A DNA stretch of 64,000 nt from Actinernus sp. WN-2022 (taxonomy: Eukaryota > Cnidaria > Anthozoa > Actiniaria > Actinernidae), in the NCBI GenBank assembly GCA_030867875.1, contig JAOWCC010001368.1:1798001-1862000 (forward strand). Direction: 5' to 3'. A program made the translations under genes and the position numbers. Within the stretch, counting starts at the first letter, position 1. Each line of letters begins with the position of its first letter. Shown here piece by piece: positions 10,607 to 22,600 of this stretch. The notes beneath the pieces were generated by a model that worked only from the letters and a program-made list of their open reading frames with translations, was not told the DNA's origin and ran no database searches.

Positions 10607-13600
10607 GCATTTATTTAAACACGGTATTGGTGATACTGCAGCATTCAGAGCTGATGTGGCCGTGATAATACAACAGGAACGATAACGAAATCTAGCTAAC
10701 CTCATTGATTATGTAAATTACAAGTTTTTGATTGAAAGACTATTGCATTATAAGAAATTGGAATGATACTATCTAAATAGTTGAAAGACTAACTAATTGA
10801 CTAATAACTTAATTAGATGAACAAGCGAGTAGTTGTGCAAATGGACAGGCGGATGTCTAATGTATAAGTAAACACTTGGACGAGTAAACATGAATAAGTT
10901 AGGCATGCATAAATAAAACATATTAGTGGTATGAAAACTTATCAGTGTTGATCCTGACATTTGGTTGCAGTGGTATGGAGTTAATATACTTTTTGACATA
11001 CTTACATACTTACATATGAAGAAGGGAATTAAGATTATGAGAAGCCTGCATGGCAAGCACAGGGGAGCAGAGGGGAATGAAGAGAAGGAAAGAGAAGGTA
11101 AGGGGGAATGGGGAGAGGAAAAGGAAGGGAGCTCCTTTCCTTCCCCATTCCCCCATTCCCCCATCCCCTCCTCTTTCTCTCTCCTCATTCCCCCTCCGCT
11201 GCTATGCTGAATGGTTGAGGAGCTGGGGTGGTGCAAGTGGTACGTGCCTCTCACCTCTGTGGCCCAGGTTAGATTCCCAATCATGGCACCATATGTGAGT
11301 TGAGTTTGTTGGTATCTCGTCCTTGCTCTGTGGGTTTTTCTCTGGGTTCTCTGGTTTTCCTTCCTCCTCTAAAACCAACTAAAACTCCTCTAAAACCAAC
11401 CTAAATTCCAATTCGCTCTGTGGTTTAGCTGGGCCCTGACTTTGATCAGCCTTTGTTTCAGGTCTCGTTATAAGTGTTTTCATACTTCTTTACCCGATTC
11501 AGGCACTTGGAAAAACAGGTAAGATACTTAAGATATACTGTGATGGGGATGTCCGTGTGGCTGTCGGAAATAGGGCATGGACATTTAACCCAAGTGTGCT
11601 CATCAAGAAACCACAGCCACAACCACCACCACCACCACCACCACCACCAACACTACCGCCACAACCAACACCACCACAACCAACACTACCACCACAGCCA
11701 CAGCCATTACCACCACCACAACCACCACAGACTGCTGCCGCCAATTCATCAGGTGAAACTAACTAGATGCCATGTTTAAACAAGAAGTTCTGGTATGAAA
11801 GGGTTAGCGCCACCCATTTTCATGCCGCTGGAAGTCAAAATTTGAAATTCAAATTGCAGAGCAGTGAAGAAGCAAGCAAGCATAGCCCTCTCCTGGTAGA
11901 ATGATACATTTAAAATCAAAGAAGCCATAAAAACTGAAAAGAGGGAACATAGTTGTTCAGTAACAACTACCAGTGGTAGTTTGTGACTGTTTACAAACTC
12001 TGTAGCCACTTTGAAGTTAACATGTCTGTGTTTGATTTGAATTTCATACGGTAAGCACTCAAACCGAGCAGCACAGAGATGTTCATTCGACGAAGGCTGA
12101 GTAACAACTGAATGTGTCCGTGGCCTGGCCATAATTATGTCCCTTTCATACCAGAACTTCCTGTTAAAAAAATATTATTCAAAATTAATTAAATGCCAGC
12201 ATACATGTAGCTTACATACGTTTGATGATTGCTGTTTGTTAGATTGATAAAAAGAACAGAATCAAATTTAAATAATAGACTAAACGAAACAAAGCAATAC
12301 AAAAGAAACTGTAGTAAACCAACATGAAATTTAAAAAGCCAAGATTTACGAGGCTGCCAAGATTTACAATCATGTAATAATATTCACTTAAAGTGATACT
12401 GAGTACGAAACACTTATGGTCTCAAAATGATGTTTGTACTGTCCTGAAAACTGAAATCGCAATAAAAACTATTTCTTTTGCAATGCAATGGTATAGTATT
12501 TTTTTGAAAGTGTATTGTTCAATAGTTTTGATGATGTCAGGTCGACGAGTGCTTTGTCTCTCACCTATGTGACCCAGGTTCTATCTCTGCAGTGCAGTGT
12601 CATGTGAGTTGAGTGTGTTGGTATTGTGCCATTGCTCTGAGGGTCTCCAGTTTTCTTCCCTCCTCAAAAACCATTGAACCTAAATTCCAATTCCACCAAG
12701 GCATTTGTGTCCTGATTAGTAGACCGGTGAGCTAGAAGACTAGACACGTTAATAATAGTTGGTTATTGTTTATTTTATGTAGATATATTTATTTTGATCA
12801 TGGTGAGTCCCCTAATTGCATAACATGATCCACAATGTGAACATGAAAGTAATAGTTTCATACCGAGGCCCGAGGAATGTTTAGGGATTAGAACCGAAGG
12901 TTCTTGGTATGAAACTGACATTTGGCGAGGTTTAAAACCGAGTTATAAACCTCCCTGTAACAGTCTATTGTTGAACGGGTTTATACCAGAGTTTCACCCT
13001 ATGAAGAACAAAGAAAACCGTGTCAAGTGTGATATAATATCACATAATGATTGTGTTCTTATAATGTTCAAATAATTACATATGCACTCTTGAACCACTC
13101 TCTGTTCTCCAGATCAGTCTCTTGCTTCTCTGCTAAAGAGTTTACAGTTGAGTAACAAGTCTGATGTTGGTACATTGCTAATAACTGCCGCTGGTCAGGG
13201 TCAGTGGGGGAAGGTGCGAGATATACTGTCCTTACATCCTAATAAGGTAATGTGTATCAGTACAAGTAGAATGTTTTGCATTGCTGTAACTCTAAGAACA
13301 ACTGTGGCTTCTTATGTTATTCGTTAATCTTATACAGCAGGGATTATATAAGGCTTGCAAGCCTTCTATTATTCTGATAGGTTGTACAACAGTAACTTTC
13401 ATATTGCAAAAAATCAGTTGAGAAACTAGGTTATTCTCAAGTTAATTTTGTGTTGTTTGTCGTTAGGTTATTCTCAAGTATTTTGTGTGTGTTTGTTGCT
13501 AGGCTATTTTCAAGTGTTGTGTGTGTTGTTTTTTCGTTATGTTAATTTCAAGCGTTGTGTGTGGTTTGTTGTTATGTTATTCTCAAGTGTTGTGCGTGCC

Positions 13601-16600
13601 GTTTATTCAGTGTTAGATTATCCTCAAGTGTTGGGGGTGTGTTGTTTGTTTTTAGGTTATTCTCAAGTATAGTGTGTGTTTTTGTTAGGTTATTCTTAAG
13701 TGTTTTGCGTGTTGTTTGTTGTTAAATTATTCTCAAGTGTTGTGTGTGTCATTAGGTTATTCTCAAGTGTGTTTTAGGTTTTTCTCTTGTGTGTTTGTCG
13801 TTAGGTTATTCTCAAGTGTGTTTTAGGTTTTTCTCTTGTGTGTTTGTCGTTAGGTTATTCTCAAGTGTGTTTTAGGTTTTTCTCTTGTGTGTTTGTCGTT
13901 AGGTTATTCTCAAGTGTGTTTTAGGTTTTTCTCTTGTGTGTTTGTCGTTAGGTTATTCTCAAGTGTGTTTTAGGTTTTTCTCTTGTGTGTTTGTCATTAG
14001 GTTATTCTCAAGAGCGTTGTTTGTTGCCGACTAGGTTGATATCAAGAGGAGAGACAAGACTGCTTTACAGGTCGCTAGTCACCAGGGACACACGGATGTG
14101 GTCAAATTGTTACTCAAGTCTGGTGCTAAACCCAATCTACAGGTAAAACACCTAAACCCTAACCCTAGTGACAGGTCTGCAACATACTGCGCATGTCCAG
14201 TCAGCGGTAGAAATTGCGGGAGCAGCTCTAATGTTCCTTAATGGTATCTGTTCAGAAACTCAACATATCGCAGAAAAAGGAATGGGGAAAATTGCAAGAG
14301 TTTATTAGTTTAGTCATCACATTTTGGACTAATCGTATACAGTACGTATACAGTACGTATACAGGGCACGCTAAAGCCGCTAGGGGCACACAGGCCGCAT
14401 CGACAGTACACTGTTATTTTCAAGGAGTTATTTTAACTCCAAAAGAGTTATTATGTATCATTTTTGGAGTTAAAATAACTCCTTGAAAATAACAGTGTAG
14501 GGCGTTGTCTTGTCTCAACGTGGTCTTTGTGTCCCTAGCGGCTATACGATTAACATTATATCCAAATGATTGGTTGAGTGATTTAAACACCGGTTAAGGC
14601 ATGATGTCACACTTGGAGGGGATGCAGGTTGGCGCAGTGGTAAAGCACTCGCCTCTCACCGCTGCGGTCCCGGGTTCGATTCCCGGCTCGGGTACCGTAA
14701 TCTATGTGAGTTAGGTTGTTGTTGATTCCTTATCTGCATTCGAGGGTTTTTCTCTGGGGTCTCCTGTTTTCCTCCCTCCGTAAAAATCAACCGTGAGTCG
14801 AGTGTAGTGTGTCCAAAACAGTTAATGTAGTGGGGAGTGTGTGTGGAGTAAAAGCAGGCCCCCACCAGCTTTAAGCTGTAATACTCGGCCTGCTATAACA
14901 AATTAAAAAAAAATGTTTTATTTATTAAGGTAAACACGGCTGCAGCACGTGTGTACTGTTGTACTTGTTAAGTTCCTGTTATAGACCCTATGCATAAGTC
15001 CTGGTAACTAGCATGTCAACAAGGTTAGGTTAGTGAAACAATGTTGTTAATTTGCTATGCGCCTGACTGGTTGTACTATAAAGAAAAATAAAGGATAAAT
15101 GAGGACAGATTAGCAACATTTTTCAACTAAACAATTATGTTCAACACGTTTCACACCTCCTGCTAGTATTTCAACTTCAACATTCCAGAGGGCCTACCGG
15201 CCTCTTTTTCGTGTTGTGACCGCGCGAGTTATACATAGTTTGTATACGGTGCAATCTTACGTCACACTTGAAGGTAAACACAGCAGTACTGTTGTACTTG
15301 TTAAGTCCCTGTTATACGGTGCAATTTTACGTGAAACGTGCGTGGAACTGCATTGCAAGACAGTTTCACAAGGGATGTTAAACCGTGACGATGCAGTGGT
15401 TGCCTTATGAACTTATATTTCATTGCAGTTCCACGAACAAGTAAACGTTCTTCGCAACGCCGTTGCATGCAGGTTTCACATAAAATTGTACTGGGTATAA
15501 CAGGGCTTTATTATCTTAGAATAAATAGACTGTACGTGTGTTTGTCTCACCAGGATGATGAGCGCGACACAGCTCTACACTATACAGCTTTTGGGTGAGT
15601 ACAACAGTGAATACATACACAAATGAGAGAGAAAACTGCATGGCCTATTCTAACCAGACAGTACGGTGCTGAGAGAGCCATGGGTGATGTAACGCTAGCA
15701 AGCAAATGGAGAGGGTAGGGTAGGGGAGAGGAAACAACAACATGGCTGGGGAAGGGAGGGGAAACAACACAACATGGCTGGGGAGGGGAGAGGGAACAAC
15801 ATAACATGGCTGGGGAGGGGAGATGAAACAACAACATGGCTGGGGAAGGGAGGGGAAACAACACAACATGGCTGGGGAGGGGAGAGGGAACAACATAACA
15901 TGGCTGGGGAGGGGAACAACACATCATGGCTGGAGAGAGGAATGGAAACAACACAACATGGCTGGGGAGGGGATAGGAGAAACAACATAACATGGCTGGC
16001 GAGGGGAGGGGAGGAGAAACAACATAACATGGCTGGGGAGGGGAGGGGAACAACATAACATGGCTGGAGAGGGGAGGGGAAGCAACATAATATGGCTGGG
16101 GAGGGGAGAGGAAACAACGGAGTGATTTTGCTAAATTATTAAAAAAACTGAATTAGTGGGTATGGTTTCCAAAGCCAGGGCATTACCATGGCAACCAGTA
16201 TCATCGATTCACTAACAAAAGTCATCATTTTAGTAGTTTTGATATGGTAAGATACTTTAGTTGGCAGTTGGACTTGAACACAAAAGCAACAGGTTAAAAG
16301 AGTACCTATCTCATTAATAACCTGTACAGCCTCCTTAACGCGAAAAGTCTCTAACACCGTTGCTGAAACGTTAGTCCATTTTGGGCCTATGGGTCTGTAC
16401 GGCAGAAGCAAACAGTCATGATCTAAAAACCAAAAATACATAAAGTATAGGTGACATTGTTAGGGTGTCTATACCAAACATGGCAATCATCTGCTGGGAA
16501 GGATAGTATTAAATATTTGTTAGTATTTTTATGTTAAAGAATATAGTTTATAGGAATCCAAACTGAACGAAGCAGTGTTTGTTATATTTGTAGTAATCAG

Positions 16601-19600
16601 GCCCAGGTAGCATCAGTCCTACTCGAAGCCAGGGCAGACCCTGACTGCATTAACTCCAGCAAGTGCACTGCACTACATGTGGCTGTAAACAAGGGTCATA
16701 CTAATGTTGTATCAGTGCTGTTGAATCATGCTGTCGACGTTAACTTACAGGTAAGAGGACTTTGGACCCGTTCCAGGGAGACTTTTAATGATTGGTTGGT
16801 CTGTTGGTTAGAAGCCGTGCCACACAATTAATACTTTGTACATTTTCTAAAATGACAGACAACGGAATCATTTTAAAGTACGTTGCACAAACTTTTTAAC
16901 TGTGATACAATACACTTTTCAAGTCTTTGGGGAATTGATTATTTTACCTTCATTCAGAAATACAACTGAATTCTCAACCTGACAGATTTGAAATGACTCA
17001 AACAACTGATTGAAACAGGAAGAATCAATTCCCCATAGATACAATGGTCCATTGTGGATAGGAGTACTACTCAACCAGTGAGCCATGTTGTTCTATAGTA
17101 AGTAACGGTACATCGTCTTGTTCTGGAGTAACTAACGGTATACCGTCTTGTTTTGTAGTAACTAGTAACGGTACATCGTCTTGTTCTGTATTAACTAGTA
17201 ACGGTACATCGTCTTGTTCTGTAGTAACGGTACATCGTCTTGTTCTGAAGTAACTAGTAACGGTACATCGTCTTGTTCTGTAGTAACTAGCAACGGTACA
17301 TCGTCTTGTTCTGTAGTAACTAGTAACGGTACATCGTCTTGTTCTGTAGTAACTAGCAACGGTACATCGTCTTGTTCTGTAGGAACGGTACATTGTCTTG
17401 TTCTGTAGTAACGGTACATCGTCTTGTTCTGTAGTAACTAGTAACGGTACATCGTCTTGACCTGTAGTAACTAGTAACGGTACATCGTCTTGTTCTGTAG
17501 TAACTAGTAACGGTACATCGTCTTGTTCTGTAGTAACTAGCAACGGTACATCGTCTTGTTCTGTAGTACATTGTCTTGTTCTGTAGTAACGGTACATCGT
17601 CTTGTTCTGTAGTAACGGTACATCGTCTTGACCTGTAGTAACTAGTAACGGTACATCGTCTTGTTCTGTAGTAACGGTACATTGTCTTGTTCTGTAGTAA
17701 CGGTACATCGTCTTGTTCTGTAGTAACTAGTAACGGTACATCGTCTTGTTCTGTAGTAACTAGCAACGGTACATCGTCTTGTTCTGTAGGAACGGTACAT
17801 TGTCTTGTTCTGTAGTAACGGTACATCGTCTTGTTCTGTAGTAACTAGTAACGGTACATCGTCTTGACCTGTAGTAACTAGTAACGGTACATCGTCTTGT
17901 TCTGTAGTAACTAGTAACGGTACATCGTCTTGTTCTGTAGTAACTAGCAACGGTACATCGTCTTGTTCTGTAGTAACGGTACATTGTCTTGTTCTGTAGT
18001 AACGGTACATCGTCTTGTTCTGGAATAACTAGTAACGGTACATCGTCTTGACCTGTAGTAACTAGTAACGGTACATCGTCTTGTTCTGTAGTAACTAGTA
18101 ACGGTACATCGTCTTGTTCTGTAGTAACTAGCAACGGTACATCGTCTTGTTCTGTAGTACATTGTCTTGTTCTGTAGTAACGGTACATCGTCTTGTTCTG
18201 TAGTAACTAGTAACGGTACATCGTCTTGACCTGTAGTAACTAGTAACGGTACATCGTCTTGTTCTGTAGTAACTAGTAACGGTACATCGTCTTGTTCTGT
18301 AGTAACTAGCAACGGTACATCGTCTTGTTCTGTAGTAACGGTACATTGTCTTGTTCTGTAGTAACGGTACATCGTCTTGTTCTGTAGTAACTAGGAACGG
18401 TACATCGTCTTGTTCTGTAGTAACTAGTAACGGTACATCGTCTTTTTCTGTAGTAACTAGTAACGGTACATCGTCTTTTTCTGTAGTAACTAGTAACGGT
18501 ACATCGTCTTGTTCTGTAGTAACGGTACATTGTCTTGTTCTGTAGTAACGGTACATCGTCTTGTTCTGTAGTAACTAGGAACGGTACATCGTCTTGTTCT
18601 GTAGTAACTAGTAACGGTACATCGTCTTTTTCTGTAGTAACTAGTAACGGTACATCGTCTTTTTCTGTAGTAACTAGTAACGGTACATCGTCTTGTTCTG
18701 TAGTACATTGTCTTGTTCTGTAGTAACGGTACATCGTCTTGTTCTGTAGTAACGGTACATCGTCTTGTTCTGTAGTAACTAGTAACGGTACATTGTCTTG
18801 TTCTGTAGTAACGGTACATCGTCTTGTTCTGTAGTAACTAGTAACGGTGCATCGTCTGGTTCATTTAAGGATGCTCATGGTGACACCGTACTCCATGATG
18901 CCATTACTAAAGGTCTAACGGAGATCATTGATATACTTGTGAATCACTCCAGTACTGACCTGACTGTAGTCAACAGGCGAGGGTTGAATCCTCTGCACCA
19001 GACCGCTCTCAAGGGACATGCGCAGTAAGTGTAATGACAGCCAGATGGGAGTCTTAAACTGCGAACAAGTCTCTCATTGTTAGAGAGTTGCTCGCAGTCT
19101 GCAGAGCTTATGCTATCACTAGTGTCTTGTAAGGTTTCATATGTTGGAAAAATCCCAGACGATTGGCGATGCGACTGTCCCAAATGTTCCCAGCTTATGG
19201 AAACACGTGACTACATACATACATACATACATACACACATACATACATAGACTTTATTTCAGTTCGAATTTGAGATTAGCATTATGATGCCAGTATCTTC
19301 GAACATACGGAAGTAACAATACAAGATAAAATACAACAAGAACAATAATGACAGCACAGGGATAATCCTCTGTCTAATTTCATGCTTAAAAGTGGCTAGA
19401 TCAGGAGATACCCTCAGGTCATCATCCTGTTCATCGGGAACGATTCTATTTTGTCAGCCATGCATGTGCCTCCGCATAATACTACTCCATTGGAGTGAGC
19501 GGAGTATAAATTAGAATTAGAATGCCAAGTTATATCGGAAACATCTGGGACGGTCGGGAAATAGCGAAAGCCCCGATTGTCTGTGATTTTCTCAACATAC

Positions 19601-22600
19601 GGTATGAAAACAAGGCGTAAAGGTTATTTGTCAAGTGTTAGGTATTCTACGAACACCTCTAAAATCTGCCTTCTTTCAAATACCCTGCGAACAGAGCCTT
19701 CTTCAACTCCACGAAAAGCGAGAAGAAAAGAAGGATCTGCATCATTCGTGTTGTTATCGAGCATGCGCGCACACCGCGGCAAAATGGTATGCTCCGCCGG
19801 CCGAAAGAACGAAGGCTCTGCTATCAAATACAAATTAACGAGGGCTTAATTTGTTTAGTAAATTATGTTATAACTTAGTAAACTCATAGTTAATTACAAA
19901 TTACGAAAACATCAATCTGTTAAACTCTTAGGCTAATCTTTTAAGTAGTTTTCTTATTTTTCGCGACACATTTCACGTAAATACGCGTACGTACTTAAAA
20001 TGAGAAACAGGGGTGATTGTGTCTTGTTTTCTTTTAGTTTCGGCGGGAAACTGGGCGGACGCGCGTGCTCTGGGCACACTCATCTAAGGCGCATGCGCGT
20101 GACGTTTTGCCGCGGTGTGGCATGCGCCAACGGTTTTGTCTCGTACCAGACTCACTCGGTCACTCAGTCGTGTCTTCCTTTATCTGCCACTCAGCTTTTT
20201 GGCCATCAGTTTAAAACAAAATTAGCCACGCGCTGATAAACCGGTTTTAACAGCTTGACAAGCCCAGAATCTTGGGCGAGCTGCAGTACCTGCTTTTCTT
20301 CTCGCTTTTCGTGTAGTTGAAGAAGTCTCTGCTCGCAGAGTAACTTTCAAATATAATGTCTCCACCAACGTGAAATAATCTATTTCCATGCGGTGCTGAT
20401 TTTGGTTTGTTGAGTGTAATGATGTGATTTATTTGTTAGTTTCAAGTCCCTCAAAATGTTTTGTCTTCCAGGGCAACAGCGTCACTTCTCACCAAATGTC
20501 CTCAGTTGGTGAACATCAAGAAAGAGGATGGGTATACCGCTTTACATCTGGCATCTCTGAACGGCCATTTGGATGTAGTAAAGAGCCTGCTAACACAGGT
20601 GAACAGGGTCCACTATATACAGGACAGATACAAACACATTTTATTGTATGTTGTAGTTTAAAAAAAGGCTGAAAATGGTGTATGTCTAGAGATATGGGTG
20701 TAGTCAGGCTGTATCACATTCTGTACTCAAGACTCCATTTCTCTCCTAACTCAGACGAATTCGTGTAGAATGCAGATAAATATACTCATACCTAACTAAA
20801 CACAATTATGTTTGACAAATAGATGTCATTCTTACGTGCTTCTGTCCACTTATAGATGCATAGATGACGTCACAGCGTGACGAGAACATCAGTACGCCAC
20901 GAGACACAGTCGAGTCACTGATGTTCTCTTCACGTTTTGACGTAATGAATTATATTGTTATATTAAATAATTAGCGAACTTTCCCAAAAACAACAGAGTG
21001 CACCTAACATTGTGACGTCATCTGTACTCTAATAGATCATGGTTATTGATTAATCAGAGCGCTGCTCGCCCTGTTTATTGTGCAATCTGTAATCTTTTCA
21101 GAGCTCATGTGATGTGAACTCCATCAATAATCGCCAACAGACTGCTCTACTGCTGGCGGTAGACAAGTTACATGTTGAGATCATACGCGAGTTACTGATG
21201 CACGGGGCACGTGTGAACAAACAGGACGATGTTGGTGACACACCCTTACACGTGGTGGTCATGAACCACACACTGCAGCTGGGCTCTGCAAACCAAACAA
21301 CATCGGTAGGTGATGTAATTAGCTGGTTCACTCAGGGTAGAGGACTGGGTAGTGCGTATCTGTAGGTGATGTAATTAGCTGGTTCACTCAGGGTAGAGGA
21401 CTGGGTAGTGCGTGTCTGTAGGTGATGTAATTAGCTGGTTCACTCAGGTTAGAGATGTGGGTAATGCGCATCTTTAGGTGATATAATTAGCCGGTTCACT
21501 CAGGGTAGAGGGCTGGGAAGTGCGTATCTGTAGGTTTTTAAACTGTCTGATGTAACCACATGTTTTCGCCTTGGTGAAGTTGATGTAAACTAAGTGAAGG
21601 AAATGTTTTGTTGATTGTAAAGCAGTAATTCGTGTTGTTGAAATGATACAAACACATACGATCCTTTTACAAAAGCCTACAACAGAATTTGTTGAAGTAA
21701 AGTATTAGTAATGTTGTTGTAGTGTGACAGCCCAGTGGTAACAGTGACTCAGCTGCTGGTAGAACATGGAGCAGACACCACTCTACGTAACAAACACAAC
21801 AAGACACCTCCACAGCTGTGCCGGGATGAAGAGGTGGCTGGTATCCTAAGGACTGCGGCATCAAGGTATAGTTCTCGTGTCTGTCTGTGTTTTATGTACA
21901 CCTAACCAATCGCACTGTCTATTTTTCTTCAATTTTTATTTCTCCTGGTTAGCGTAGTGCTACATTCAGGGCCTTAAAATAACTGAGTAGAAGGTGCTTC
22001 CTTTTTTGCTCTGACGAAGGGCTAGCGCTCGAAACGTCAGCTGCTACTCGCTTTCCACGGCGGTTAGCATACCTCAATCGACTTTAGTTGATTACATACC
22101 AGTGTTTATCTTCCCCGCCGACGCAGACCAACATTAGTTTTTACAGGAACTAGTTGCCTATCGTAGCTGCCTTTGTGAAACAATCGTTCCTCAACGTAAC
22201 TGCAAATGGTGAGACCTCGGATAAGGACGTAAGATCGTAGATCTCCTGTCAGCCTCATGTTTATCAGTCTCACCAGACTGTCACGAGGCACTTAAGGATA
22301 AAACTTAACTAATGTTAAGTTCACGTTTCCGTCCACAGCCACTGTAGTCTCGCTTTGTGTTGGTGATATAGGAATATTGGAGTCTGATAGGAATATTGGA
22401 GTTATTATCACGTTTCCGTCCACAGCCACTGTAGTCTCGCTTTGTGTTGGTGATATAGGAATATTGGAGTCTGATAGGAATATTGGAGTTATTATGAATA
22501 TGTCTTTAACTATGAACGAGTACCATAATGCTGTATGTAAGTCAGCTTTTTATCATGTAAAGAATACAAGTAAGATTAGGAAATATATAGGTCTTAATAC

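Noticed and set aside
11499..11744. Gly/Cys-rich antisense frame and His/Asn-rich frame over exon e
   Set aside because: Shadows of the CCA microsatellite; the Pro-rich frame is the one in phase with the flanking exons and matching the Mib repeat.
14150..14168. Telomere-like CCCTAA repeats (also near 38885)
   Set aside because: Only two to three units; too short to claim an interstitial telomere.
15580..16117. Cys/Pro/Ser-rich frames on the - strand
   Set aside because: By-products of the GGGGA minisatellite next to exon h.
17067..18819. Overlapping 110-210-residue frames on the - strand ([10 protein letters not shown] repeats)
   Set aside because: They are the translation of the minisatellite in different registers and antisense to a MIB-like intron.
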